A DNA stretch of 64,000 nt from the NCBI GenBank assembly GCA_039714535.1, contig JBDLJC010000013.1, positions 11,414 to 75,413 on the forward strand. Direction: 5' to 3'. The notes under the pieces were generated by a model. It was not told where the DNA came from. It was given only the letters and a program-made list of their open reading frames with translations, and ran no database searches. This DNA is from JAGXFP01 sp039714535 (GTDB lineage Bacteria; Desulfobacterota; Desulfobulbia; Desulfobulbales; JAGXFP01). The stretch's first letter is position 1, and every line of letters begins with the position of its first letter. Of this stretch, positions 7,914 through 17,609 are shown piece after piece. The position numbers were made by a program, and so were the translations under genes.

Positions 7914-9931
7914 AAAAACTAACTATATTTTCAGCCATTGCCTTACTGGCTCTGCTCGGGGCAACGACAAGTCACGCTGACTATAAAGATATTGCCGATG
8001 AGGTCGGGACTATTGCCAAGGTCTGGGTTGGAGGCTCCGCCCGCGAGAGCGATAAATCGGTGAGCAATGCTTTTGCCGACAGGAATGCAACGACACTACC
8101 TGAGGCTGCTGGCCGGGTTGGCACGGCAAAAGCGGCTGAGTTCTACTCTGATGAGAACTCACCAAGTGGCGGTTTATTTTATAAAACAGCCTATCTCCCT
8201 CAACGTATCCACCTTGAGTTTGATTATTTTAATGCTAATGAATGGTACGGCGATTTTCGTTATTCCTACCTTGATTATGTTCAGGTTCGTCTCTTACCCC
8301 GCCGCTTCTATCACAATCTTGACAACCTGACGGTTTATGATTTTGCTCCAGGCATTAGCGTCACTCCACCACTTCTTCAAGAAACAAGTGAAATAGAAAT
8401 AAATGATCAGGGTGTAGAAGACTATGGGCTCCGGACTGACATTAATAAATTTCAACTCCGCTTTAAAACCCCCGGCTTCCCCTTCCATCTCTATGGTGAA
8501 GGGGAATCAGTCAGAAGAAAAGGCAGCCAACAGGCCCGCTTTCTGGGTGGTTCGGCCTTTTTCGGCCCTGTTCCAGGCATTAACCTTGTTCGCGTCACCG
8601 AATCGCGGGCAATCGACCAGGAAAACCAGGACTTTATCCTGGGCACCAATGCCCATCTCGGCCTGATTGAGATAGATATCACCCATAAAAACCGTAAATT
8701 TGAAAGCGATATAGCCGATCCCACTTACAACTATACAGGGGCCGGCAATTCTGTCCATAATGTTACCCCTGAACTCAAAGCCACTGTCAACACCTTAAAG
8801 ATGCACACTTCCCATTCGGGCCGGGTTTTTGCCTCGGTCACGCTTTCTGAGCTAAATAAGGAAAATGAGTATAGCGGTGCTGAGGCAAAAAACACCTTGA
8901 GTAATGGGGAAGTTTTCTGGCTACCCGCCTCATATCTGGCCTTTACCACCAAATTCAGGCATCAGGTAAATAAGGCCTCAGCCCCGGCCACGGTAACCGC
9001 AACCAATTGGCTGGGAGGCCCGACGACCTACCTGATCAATCCCGGAGTCGAATCGGAAACAGACACCGCTTCTCTGGGGATGAGATTTTCCCTGATCCCC
9101 AAAACAAACCTCAACCTCAAATACACCAAAAAGATCAAGAAGGTTGAAGATCAATCATCCCTTGCCTGGAGCAGCCCACCAAAAACGACGAAAGATGAGT
9201 ATGAGTTGAGCCTTAGCAACTGGGTCATTCCCAAGGTAAGAGCCACGGCCAAGGTAAACCATATAAGGGTTGCAACTGAGCTGGCCACTACCTCCATCAA
9301 TAACGAACCTGACCAAACCAACCAGTTTAATTTGGGAGTAACCTGGTTATTGACACCGAAAATTGTGGCCTACGGCAACTCCTATGTTGCGAGAGAGGAA
9401 ACGGAAAGCAACCAGATAAGCGGCGTTATTGGTGCTGCCAATGTAGCCGAGGCCCTGAGACAGCAACACCTGCTCAGTGTATCCTTTATGGTTAATGACA
9501 AGCTGACTCTCTCACCGACCTATACATATATTGCCGATGAGCAGGGCCGAGATATGATCTGGGACGGAGTTGTTGATTCAAATTATACAAATAAGCAGGA
9601 AGCCCATAACTATGCCCTGCAGATGATGTATCTGCCCAGCAAGGAAGTTAACCTCAACTGCTCAATCGACTATACAACTACCGATGGCAGCTACGATCCA
9701 ACCTCACCTTTTAGCGGGACCTCCGGCACTATTGATACGGCCGAAATAGCCCAATTCTCCCAGTCCACCACGGAAGAAATCAACCTCCGCTTGGATGCCG
9801 ATTATGATATTGGCCGGGGCTGGGGCGTTGGTTTGGATCTGCGCTATACGGATTGGCAGGACGACTCATTCGACAACCCCTCCGAAGGTGAATTTGTGAG
9901 CGGATTGCTGAAGATAACCAAGGTCATGTGA
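7910..9931 (+). CDS. MtrB/PioB-family outer-membrane beta-barrel of the decaheme conduit
   Basis: 673 residues with a clear signal peptide (KKLTIFSAIALLALLGATTSHA). The rest is alternating amphipathic strands rich in aromatic and polar residues, such as RVFASVTLSELNKENEY and KLTLSPTYTYIADEQ, with a C-terminal run of strands ending DLRYTDWQDDSF...LLKITKV, as in large barrels. Length and position immediately after a DmsE-type decaheme match the decaheme-associated MtrB/PioB family, which sheathes the cytochrome. Translation is coupled to the cytochrome through the ATGA overlap. No N-terminal CXXC pair, as some MtrB proteins have, is visible. Confidence 0.88.
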   Translation: MKKLTIFSAIALLALLGATTSHADYKDIADEVGTIAKVWVGGSARESDKSVSNAFADRNATTLPEAAGRVGTAKAAEFYSDENSPSGGLFYKTAYLPQRIHLEFDYFNANEWYGDFRYSYLDYVQVRLLPRRFYHNLDNLTVYDFAPGISVTPPLLQETSEIEINDQGVEDYGLRTDINKFQLRFKTPGFPFHLYGEGESVRRKGSQQARFLGGSAFFGPVPGINLVRVTESRAIDQENQDFILGTNAHLGLIEIDITHKNRKFESDIADPTYNYTGAGNSVHNVTPELKATVNTLKMHTSHSGRVFASVTLSELNKENEYSGAEAKNTLSNGEVFWLPASYLAFTTKFRHQVNKASAPATVTATNWLGGPTTYLINPGVESETDTASLGMRFSLIPKTNLNLKYTKKIKKVEDQSSLAWSSPPKTTKDEYELSLSNWVIPKVRATAKVNHIRVATELATTSINNEPDQTNQFNLGVTWLLTPKIVAYGNSYVAREETESNQISGVIGAANVAEALRQQHLLSVSFMVNDKLTLSPTYTYIADEQGRDMIWDGVVDSNYTNKQEAHNYALQMMYLPSKEVNLNCSIDYTTTDGSYDPTSPFSGTSGTIDTAEIAQFSQSTTEEINLRLDADYDIGRGWGVGLDLRYTDWQDDSFDNPSEGEFVSGLLKITKVM

Positions 9932-9965
9932 TCCAGGCAAGTTCACGCTACGAATGAGAACCTCT

Positions 9966-10871
9966 ATGAAAAAAAATATTCTTGCTATAGTCATATTACT
10001 GTCTGTCAATATGCCCCTGGGCGCAATGGCGGATGTGGTCGGCGCTTTGATGCCGACAAGGAATATTCCTTACTATATGACCATTCATGACGCCATGACC
10101 AAGGAGTTGCAGGCCTTGGATAATAATGCAGAAGTCCTTCTCCAAAAACCGTCCGCCAATATCAGGGCCTGGAGCAACGCCTCGAGAAAACTGGTTGTCT
10201 TAGGCGCTGAAGTCATTGTCGCCTACGGTTCTGCCACGGCTATCTGCATCAGTGGCGAGAACGCATCCATTCCGGTGGTCTATAGCGGCGCTTATAAACC
10301 CGGAGGTTGTGGCCTTACCGGGAAGGTCACCGGCATGGATGCAACCATTGCCCTGGATGATTTAATAGACAACCTGAAAAAGATATCTAAATTTTCAAAA
10401 TTAGCGATTCTCTACTCCATAGATGAACCTGGATCTGTCAAGCAGATGGAAGAAGCCGCCGCCCTTGCCAGCAAAGCCGGGGCCGAGGTGACAACTATTG
10501 ATGCCCAGGATGCAAGTTCCTTCGACCTGCCCGCCGTCGATGCGGTATTTCTAACCTCTGCCGGCACAATTAATCAGAAGAAAAATCTAACGACTATAGT
10601 TGCAGATGCCCGCTCGAAAAAAATAGCCACAGCCTCGGTTTTGAGCGGCACCTGTGAGCACGGTGTCCTTCTCTCTCTCTCGGCAAATCCTGAGCATCAA
10701 GGCAGGGGCACGGCGAAAATGGTGGCCGAGATCCTGAAGGGGAAAGCCCCCAAGGACATCCCGCCCAACAAGGATCCGGAGATTGAAATGACCATCAATC
10801 TTAAGGAAGCAAAAAACCTGGGTTTCAGTGTTCCATTTGAATTACTGGGTACCGCTAAGGTGGTTAAATAG
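9966..10871 (+). CDS. ABC-type substrate-binding protein (TrpX/PF04392-like)
   Basis: 301 residues from the ATG at 9966; an in-frame ATG at 9954 is possible but has no ribosome site. A signal peptide (LAIVILLSVNMPLGAMA) precedes two alpha/beta lobes with family features: MPTRNIPYY, LGAEVIVAYGSATAI, IPVVYSGAYKPGG, the KISKFSKLAILYSIDEPGS hinge and the DAVFLTSAGTI segment. The family is normally paired with permease and ATPase genes, and neither is nearby. It sits between the barrel and the 13-heme cytochrome on the same strand, suggesting a periplasmic sensor or ligand-binding role tied to the electron conduit. That role is inference. Confidence 0.82.
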   Translation: MKKNILAIVILLSVNMPLGAMADVVGALMPTRNIPYYMTIHDAMTKELQALDNNAEVLLQKPSANIRAWSNASRKLVVLGAEVIVAYGSATAICISGENASIPVVYSGAYKPGGCGLTGKVTGMDATIALDDLIDNLKKISKFSKLAILYSIDEPGSVKQMEEAAALASKAGAEVTTIDAQDASSFDLPAVDAVFLTSAGTINQKKNLTTIVADARSKKIATASVLSGTCEHGVLLSLSANPEHQGRGTAKMVAEILKGKAPKDIPPNKDPEIEMTINLKEAKNLGFSVPFELLGTAKVVK

Positions 10872-11032
10872 GCTTATACTTTTGCGAGTAATCATTAGGT
10901 TAGGTACCAGCAAGAGCATAGGCAGCAAAAATATTTAAATTTAAACATCACGAACATCATCACATAAATAGTATAGTTTGAACGGCCCCAAGCCCCATCA
11001 ACCGGCAGGCCGCGAAAGAGGAGGAAGTTATT

Positions 11033-13651
11033 ATGTTTGGGAAAAAAGTGATCGTATTGGCTGCCGCAATTTTAGCTATATCACTTTGGGGTTGCAGCGC
11101 TGATTTTGAGGCCGAAAATAATCAGGCCGCAGGGGGAACCGGCACTGCGGTGGTGGACAACTCTTCCGTCGGCGCCGCTAACTGTATCGGTTGCCATGAA
11201 GTCCTGGATATCGCCAATAGCACCACCGTTGTTGCCGACTATCTGGCCGGTAAACATGTTATCCACAGTACCCATGTTGATGCCGCTGACGATTGCGCCC
11301 TGAAATGCCATGATCCCTTCGGTGACGGCCGTTCCCTTGAGACCTACATTAAAGTCGGTGGCCCATATGACCCGACAGACCCGGCAAAGGTGGCTGAGAC
11401 ACCGGTGGTTGGTGGAGCGCCGGTGGCTGTTGAGGCAGATTATCTCACGGCAAATGGCCTGGCGGCCGTTACCTGCGAAACCTGCCATGGCGGTGGCGGC
11501 GACCACGTCAACGGGGCTGCCATTCCCTATAAAACTCCCGACTACAATAGATGCGGCCAGTGTCATAACTCCGACTTTTTCCATAATGGTTACCATCCAG
11601 AGGCAGATAATATTGTCGAAGATTATACCTCTTCAAAACATTTTTCCGGAGCCATCAGGAATTCAGCGATCTGCGTCAAATGTCATACCGATGCAGGGGC
11701 CAAACTTTACAAAGATGACGATACTGTGGGTGCACTCTCCCTCACTACGCCAGTAGCCGAATCAAACAGTATTCAATGCCGGACCTGCCATGACTCTCAC
11801 AACAACGGAGAACTACTTGAAGCTGAAACCACAGGTATTGCCTCAGCCGAGTACAATACCTGCACCAACTGCCACCAACGCCATGATGCCCAGATTGGTT
11901 TGATAGCTACGGGCATCCAGCAGCTGCCCGGCACTGCAACACCAGACGGCGCCAGTGGCGACCTTGTCTTCCATGCCGGCAGCTGGGACCGAGTGATCTC
12001 CTCTACCCATTGGGACGATCCAGCCACCAGCTATCAACAGGCCCTCATTGATGCCGGTGGAGTATCAAGTAACGTCGACCAGACCACCGTCATAGTTGAA
12101 GGTTATGCCATTGATCCTACAGACGAGCGAGCATGCCGGAACTGTCATAATGTCCATGGCGCCGACGCTACCATCAATAAACAATGGGCCTCTTCCGCCC
12201 ATGGCAGCCATATCCGTGACTACAAAGAAAGTGCCGCTATACTTACATACCCGTCTACCCTCGATCAGGTCGCAGCAGTTCGAGCCGCTGGCCCCAACGG
12301 AGCCGACCATGCCCTGCCCCATTATGACTGGGACTCCACCTATAGAGCCGATGACGGCGACAAAACAGACCTGGACACCCTGCCGGACCTTGATCGCGGT
12401 TCGTGCCAGATGTGCCACACCGCCACCGGCGCCAAGAATTATCTTAAATCATTAATTAGCCTCAATGATTCAGATACCCTAAACGATGTTGTCTACGATC
12501 CGGCCAATAATGATTTCTCCCATCTGGTTGGCTGGGTATCCCATACCCCCACCACTGATCCCACTACTGCAACCGTGTCCTCCGGTCAGAATGAATTGAT
12601 CTACTGCTGGGCCTGTCACAGCAACAACTCCGGTGCCCTGCGTAACCCCGGAGCTATAACCATCTCTTCTTATACTGTAGATACCGTTAATCCGACCCTG
12701 CCCGATCTTGGTAAGTCCAACGTCTGCGTCAACTGCCACGGTGGCCGGGGCAATATGGATTCATATAACTTAACCGCTATTCCTTCTACCGATATGTCTG
12801 CACTCATGCCTGGTTTTGGCCCCGGCACCAAGAACGTCACCGCGACCCACTACTTTGCTGCGGCTGCGTCTATTTACCAGGCCCAAACCAGGGTTGGCTA
12901 TGAGTATCCCGGCTTAAGTTACGCCGACAAACCGTATTATGCCCATAAGGGAATCGGACTGAACAGCGACAGCCCCGAGACCGGGTCCGGCCCCTGTGCC
13001 GCTTGTCACATGACCGACAAGAACCACACTCTGAGTGTTGTGGAAAAGAATGGTTCCGGCGTAATTACCGCTCTGAAAGGCACTATCTGTGTTACCTGCC
13101 ATAGCGGCAAACACGCCCTGTTCGTAGCGCAAGAGTTGGTCGGAACAACTCAAAATATCTGGAACGCTGCTGCTGCTGCAGCCATACCCACCGTGGTCAT
13201 CCAGCAAATGGCCGACGATACCGCCGCTGAGCTTGAGCACGAGGCCGAAGGGTTCCATGAAGCTCTGGCAATCCTTGAGCAGCAGCTAATAGCAAAAGGA
13301 TTGACCTTTACGGGTTCTTACCCGTATTTCAGTGGTGCCAGCTGGGTTAACGAAGGGACCTTTGGAGCGGCCCATAACTTCAACTACCTGCACCATGAGC
13401 CCGGCGCTTACGCCCATAACCGCTTCTACGCCAAACGGTTGATCTTCGATTCGATCGACTGGCTTGATGGCGATAATTGGAACACTACCGTTGATCCTGC
13501 AGTTCCAGGGACGGATGGCAACAATCTCGATGGCATTATTAATATCGATATCGTTGCCAATGCCAAGGCCGCTGCATGGCTAAATGCCGCTGATACAGCT
13601 GACCCCACAGCTACCCCTCCGGTTACTGTCGGAGATGCAAATCGGCCTTAA
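11033..13651 (+). CDS. 13-heme c-type cytochrome lipoprotein, probably cell-surface
   Basis: 872 residues with a lipoprotein leader ending SLWGC (lipid on Cys21). I count twelve CXXCH sites (CIGCH, CETCH, CGQCH, CVKCH, CRTCH, CTNCH, CRNCH, CQMCH, CWACH, CVNCH, CAACH, CVTCH) and one CX3CH at residues 88-93 (CALKCH). Long haem-poor stretches separate clusters, as in extracellular terminal reductases rather than compact periplasmic cytochromes. The C-terminal 180 residues have no haem and include a hydrophobic Ala-rich helix (IWNAAAAAAIP). A GAGGAGG ribosome site supports the ATG. As third cytochrome-locus gene it is the likely outer partner of the DmsE/MtrB pair. No named family is recognised with certainty. 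Confidence 0.85.
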   Translation: MFGKKVIVLAAAILAISLWGCSADFEAENNQAAGGTGTAVVDNSSVGAANCIGCHEVLDIANSTTVVADYLAGKHVIHSTHVDAADDCALKCHDPFGDGRSLETYIKVGGPYDPTDPAKVAETPVVGGAPVAVEADYLTANGLAAVTCETCHGGGGDHVNGAAIPYKTPDYNRCGQCHNSDFFHNGYHPEADNIVEDYTSSKHFSGAIRNSAICVKCHTDAGAKLYKDDDTVGALSLTTPVAESNSIQCRTCHDSHNNGELLEAETTGIASAEYNTCTNCHQRHDAQIGLIATGIQQLPGTATPDGASGDLVFHAGSWDRVISSTHWDDPATSYQQALIDAGGVSSNVDQTTVIVEGYAIDPTDERACRNCHNVHGADATINKQWASSAHGSHIRDYKESAAILTYPSTLDQVAAVRAAGPNGADHALPHYDWDSTYRADDGDKTDLDTLPDLDRGSCQMCHTATGAKNYLKSLISLNDSDTLNDVVYDPANNDFSHLVGWVSHTPTTDPTTATVSSGQNELIYCWACHSNNSGALRNPGAITISSYTVDTVNPTLPDLGKSNVCVNCHGGRGNMDSYNLTAIPSTDMSALMPGFGPGTKNVTATHYFAAAASIYQAQTRVGYEYPGLSYADKPYYAHKGIGLNSDSPETGSGPCAACHMTDKNHTLSVVEKNGSGVITALKGTICVTCHSGKHALFVAQELVGTTQNIWNAAAAAAIPTVVIQQMADDTAAELEHEAEGFHEALAILEQQLIAKGLTFTGSYPYFSGASWVNEGTFGAAHNFNYLHHEPGAYAHNRFYAKRLIFDSIDWLDGDNWNTTVDPAVPGTDGNNLDGIINIDIVANAKAAAWLNAADTADPTATPPVTVGDANRP

Positions 13652-13766
13652 TCAAATAAGTTATATTACAAAGATGTCGTATGCAAGGTTATAGGCCACC
13701 TCTGTTTGGCTGGCTGTAGCACCCGTGACATTTTTTCAAATTTATCCACGAGTGGAGAGAAGAAGG

Positions 13767-14840
13767 ATGAGTAATAAGAAGAATCCGCTGATCATTACTA
13801 TAATATTTTTAACAGCCCTGCTCTGTTTTACCAACAGCAGTATGGCTGCCGATCCGGCGGAACTCGAAACGCTGCGAAAGTCTTTCACGACCGCAAAGCA
13901 GGGCGTCAGAAATGAGAGCCAGAGAAAAGAGGTTATCTATAACTACATTGAGCAATTGACTGACCTTGCCACCGACTTGCGTATTTACAAGCACGATATA
14001 GCCGGGGCCAATATGGTTCGCAAGGAGATACGCAAAGCCAGAAAAGAACTTGATGCAGACCCCGCGCCCCGGACTGAAGCACCTAAGCCGGTCATAGAAA
14101 AACCCGCACCGAGACCTGGGCCGAAACCGGTCGTGCCGGAGCCCTCACCAGAGCCTCTTGAGGCTAAGCCAACTCCGAAACCAACTCCACCACCAGTCGC
14201 GGCTAAGCCAAAACCTGAACCAGTTATAACCAAGCCTAACCCGAAACCGGCCATTGCTATTCCAACCCCCAAACCGGTTGTCGCTATTCCCGCTCCGATA
14301 CCGGTCGTGAAGAAGCAGTCGCCAACAAAACCGATCGTGGCTAAACCAAAACCAAAACCGGTTGCAGCCAAGCCGAAGCCTAAACCAAACGTGCCGAAGA
14401 AGCCTGCCAAAAAAGCGGTTGCGGTCAAAGCAGAAGCCAAACCAGCTCTTGTAAAGGAACATACCCCCCAGACCCATGTCAGCAGTGTGCAGGGGCTGGC
14501 CGGCGACGGCGGGTCAAGCAAAAACAATATCTACACATTCAACCTGGAAGGAATCGGCAGTTCGACTACTCTGGCTTTCTGGGCAACAGGCCGCAACTCC
14601 ATCGATACCTATGGCAAGGTTTGGTTAATCACCCCGGACAACCGGCGCATTTTCATCCGGATCTGGAAGGAAAGCTACTTTGAATACCCATCTACCCAAA
14701 TTGCTACGTATTATAAACTAAGACCTATTACTGAGGATATCACCAAGAAGGTCACGACGCCCGGTACCTACAAAGTTGAATTCGAGTGGACTGAAGGCAA
14801 AGACCCCTTGATTATCTATCGGGTTGAAATAACCTCTTAA
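13767..14840 (+). CDS. Exported protein with long Pro/Lys-rich linker
   Basis: 357 residues from the ATG at 13767, preceded by GAGAGAAGAAGG; an earlier GTG frame lacks support. A signal peptide (NPLIITIIFLTALLCFTNSSMA) leads to a helical segment with EVIYNYIEQLTDLATDLR, then about 130 residues of KPxP-type repeats (KPTPKPTPPP, KPKPKPVAAKPKPKP), then a C-terminal beta-rich domain of about 110 residues (TLAFWATGRNSIDTYGKVWLI, TPGTYKVEFEW). The linker resembles TonB-type periplasm-spanning stretches, but there is no TonB C-terminal domain. Position after the cytochromes and before a terminator suggests it belongs to the same locus, perhaps as an envelope-spanning tether; this is inference. Confidence 0.75.
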   Translation: MSNKKNPLIITIIFLTALLCFTNSSMAADPAELETLRKSFTTAKQGVRNESQRKEVIYNYIEQLTDLATDLRIYKHDIAGANMVRKEIRKARKELDADPAPRTEAPKPVIEKPAPRPGPKPVVPEPSPEPLEAKPTPKPTPPPVAAKPKPEPVITKPNPKPAIAIPTPKPVVAIPAPIPVVKKQSPTKPIVAKPKPKPVAAKPKPKPNVPKKPAKKAVAVKAEAKPALVKEHTPQTHVSSVQGLAGDGGSSKNNIYTFNLEGIGSSTTLAFWATGRNSIDTYGKVWLITPDNRRIFIRIWKESYFEYPSTQIATYYKLRPITEDITKKVTTPGTYKVEFEWTEGKDPLIIYRVEITS

Positions 14841-14870
14841 AACCTCTTCTCGATTTTATAACAAAAAAAG

Positions 14871-14900
14871 GGCCGACAGATTCTATCTGTCGGCTCTTTT
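14871..14900. terminator. Bidirectional rho-independent terminator
   Basis: GCCGACAGAT and ATCTGTCGGC form a perfect 10-bp stem with a 2-3 base loop. A T run follows on the plus strand and an A run precedes it, giving T residues on the minus strand too. It ends the cytochrome locus and would stop minus-strand transcription entering from nrdJ. Confidence 0.88.
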
Positions 14901-15311
14901 AATTTGCAAAGGTTATGGCGGCTGGAGAAGCCCTTAAACGCATGAGCAGACTTCATCTCCTCCTCCCCTCGCTTACTCCGACCTACCACTCGAATAAGAA
15001 GAGGAAGAAGCGGCCCCAAGAACAAAACCTGCCGTCAAGGTCAGGATAAATCGTACGGATTCAACAACTACAGGAAAAGAAAGATCTCTCCGGCATCGGC
15101 CCTAGAGATGACTAAGGAAGAGGATGCCGACACAACTTGATAAGGCACCGTCGTTTCTACTTTTCCGCTCCCGCATTTCAAACTTCCCGCACCAATCACT
15201 TGATCAAGGGGCTTAGCAAGCAATCATTATCTTAGCTCTGCCTCCCAAGCCCCTAATCAATAATCCTAGGTTACACGAACGCCAACAACTGCAAAACCAA
15301 ACCAGCAATGA
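14901..15311. other. 411-bp intergenic region, no gene supported
   Basis: Between the terminator and the 3' end of nrdJ. On the minus strand one short frame begins with a strong GGAGGAGGAG site (ATG near 14953) but reads through the terminator hairpin, and another upstream frame (15024-15110 area) has no start codon. Neither is convincing. No tRNA or structured RNA is recognised. Confidence 0.45.
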
Positions 15312-17489
15312 TCAACAGGAAGAATACCCGCAACTGATACATTGATTACAACCACCGCTACGCCGCATAGATATCTTGCCACAGGTCGGGCAAGATGAGT
15401 AAGTCGATGGCTCCACGTAAGGCTCCGGATCGTTCTCCACCTCATTTTCACTAGACTTGTCCAAGACCTTGGCCAGGGCGGCCGGGATCGAATAACAGCG
15501 GCCAAGGCTGGCATTTTGCCAGGCGCCGTCTGAAGAGATATCTTCCAGGGTACGAGCGATCTTGCTAACCAGCCGGTAATCATGCTGGAGTGCCACCGAA
15601 ATGACCCGGCCCAACGCCTCACTCATCCCATGCAGAGTTGAACCGGACTTGGTGGTATTGAGAAATAGCTCCCGGACATGGCCCCGATCACCACGGTTCG
15701 CGGTAATATACAGCGGAGCGGGACCGCGCCACTTGAAGGTGCTGCCACTACGCTCATCCATATTGGTAAATTCCATCTTTTTATCCACCTTACCGGCATG
15801 ATCAGACAACACACCCTCCATGGAAGAGTCCCTGAACATGGTTATGCCTTTCAAGTTGCTCTTCCGGGCATATTCCAGAATTTTGCGGATATCGGCGACG
15901 GTTGTCGAAGCAGGCAAATTAACGGTCTTGGAAACTGCGGTATGGTTGAACGCCTGGCATGCCTCCAAAATCCGTATCTGCTGATACGGATCTATCTCAT
16001 GGGCCGTCTGCCTGCTAATCCAATCCAATTTCTCGGCGTTGTACCCATAAAACTCTAACGGCACCAGGGTGAATTCCTTCCAGGACTCATCGATGTCTTT
16101 GACTTTCCGGGACTGGATCATCGAGAAATATGGCTCGACCCCGGTACAGGCAACTCTGAGCAGTTGCGAAATTGAACCCGTAGGAGCCTGGGAAGTGGTG
16201 ACGGAGTTATAAAGGCCTCCCAGTTTACGCAGTGGAGTAAAGACCTGATCAATCCTTTCCAGCCAGAGCTTGCTGTCGCCAACCTCAGCCTTCACGAAAG
16301 AGATCGCGTCATTTTCGATCTTCTTGACATAGGATTTATTCCACTTCTGGGGCTTAAGTTCCTTGCCATTCTTTTTGCTTATCTCACCATAATCTAAACT
16401 GCCCTGCATCGAACCAAGCATCAGGGCGAGTTGAGTTGCTTTGCCAAAAAGCGGGGCCTCATGCTCATCGGCGTAGGAAACGTCAAAGTGATTCATGGCA
16501 TGGTGCAGCCCGGTGAAACCAATCCCGATCGGGCGAAACTTCAGGGTATTTTCCTCGATCCGTTTAACCGGCGGAAAACCACCCATATCGAGGATCTCGT
16601 TACCGGCAATGGCAGCCAGTCGCGCCGCTTCAAAGACATTATCCAGATACTTGTCTTTTTCAGCATCAAGACATTTCGGCAAACTTACCGTCAGAAGATT
16701 ACAGGCGGTGTCCTTGGTGGACAGATACTCGCCGCAGGGGTTGGAAAAAACCGGGTTGTGCTTGGCCGGGACCGGAGTATTCTCCATGCTCTTTTGGGTG
16801 AACAGCAGCCCTGGATCACCCGACTTCCAGATATATTCGGCAACGGTCTGGAGCAGTTCCTCGTTTTCCCAGAACTTCTCATCGGTAACATTGACCGAGA
16901 TATTACACCCTGTGTACTTACCAGGGTTGTCACCCTTAAAGGTAATAAATTCCATGATGTCGCTAATATCCCAATCAGCCTGAATCATTAAGGCCCCTCG
17001 TCTTTTTCCACCCTGACTGATCCTGGCGGAAAGATGTGAAAAACCCTTGGCAAAAGAGACCGGACCGGAAGCAGTCCCCTGGCCATGATCAACAATGGAG
17101 CCGCGCGACCGCAAATTACTGACATCTATCCCACCCCCACCGGCATGTTGAAAAATGGAGACCAGATCCCTCTCCATATCGAAAATAGATTCGGTGGAAT
17201 CGTCCACATCACCAAGGGGGTAGCAGGAATAAAAACCCTTGCGGGAGGTATGTTGATTACCGCCATTCATCAAAAACGGCGTGGCGGTAATGATGCGGCC
17301 AAGCGAAAGCGCCTTGGCAACTTCCGGATGCGCAAACTGACTGCTTACCCTTACCATAACCTGGGGAAAATCATCCTCGGTGGGAAGACCATCCTTGGGA
17401 TTGCGAATAGCATAACGGGCCTGAATCAGATATTGCTCAAAACGTTCCCATTCTTCAAGTGCCTCATCATATGAAATCGGAAGATCCAT
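15312..17489 (-). CDS. nrdJ: Adenosylcobalamin-dependent (class II) ribonucleotide reductase
   Basis: 725 residues. It converts ribonucleotides to deoxyribonucleotides using a thiyl radical generated with adenosylcobalamin. Visible motifs: FYSCYPL (redox Cys near 89), HAGGGGIDVSNLR, the active-site NPCGE (250-254) with the radical Cys and Glu, RPIGIGFTGLHHAM, and the APTGSIS loop. The C-terminus carries CPTCGK and CNQCISCGYSSC, a zinc-ribbon-like or thiol-transfer tail typical of the class. ATG at 17489 follows GAAGGGG. Two NrdR boxes lie 121-168 bp upstream. The cofactor link to the B12 operon at the right end of the window is clear. Confidence 0.95.
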   Translation of the reverse strand: MDLPISYDEALEEWERFEQYLIQARYAIRNPKDGLPTEDDFPQVMVRVSSQFAHPEVAKALSLGRIITATPFLMNGGNQHTSRKGFYSCYPLGDVDDSTESIFDMERDLVSIFQHAGGGGIDVSNLRSRGSIVDHGQGTASGPVSFAKGFSHLSARISQGGKRRGALMIQADWDISDIMEFITFKGDNPGKYTGCNISVNVTDEKFWENEELLQTVAEYIWKSGDPGLLFTQKSMENTPVPAKHNPVFSNPCGEYLSTKDTACNLLTVSLPKCLDAEKDKYLDNVFEAARLAAIAGNEILDMGGFPPVKRIEENTLKFRPIGIGFTGLHHAMNHFDVSYADEHEAPLFGKATQLALMLGSMQGSLDYGEISKKNGKELKPQKWNKSYVKKIENDAISFVKAEVGDSKLWLERIDQVFTPLRKLGGLYNSVTTSQAPTGSISQLLRVACTGVEPYFSMIQSRKVKDIDESWKEFTLVPLEFYGYNAEKLDWISRQTAHEIDPYQQIRILEACQAFNHTAVSKTVNLPASTTVADIRKILEYARKSNLKGITMFRDSSMEGVLSDHAGKVDKKMEFTNMDERSGSTFKWRGPAPLYITANRGDRGHVRELFLNTTKSGSTLHGMSEALGRVISVALQHDYRLVSKIARTLEDISSDGAWQNASLGRCYSIPAALAKVLDKSSENEVENDPEPYVEPSTYSSCPTCGKISMRRSGGCNQCISCGYSSC

Positions 17490-17609
17490 TTATAACCCCT
17501 TCTTATATTATGTATTTAATTGCCACAAAAGCATGAATCCGAACAATAAAGATCCAATTTGGGCAGAACCGACAAAACATGCAAGACAAAAACAGTCTCA
17601 GTTGCCAAA

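Noticed and set aside
14145..14527. Long minus-strand frames opposite the Pro/Lys-rich gene with FGFGLG-type repeats
   Set aside because: They are the antisense image of the CCN-rich proline/lysine repeat and have no start signals.
14837..15025. Minus-strand short frame with a strong GGAGGAGGAG site (ATG near 14953)
   Set aside because: It reads through both arms of the bidirectional terminator at 14871-14900, giving a product shaped by the hairpin; a real gene would not be expected to end there.
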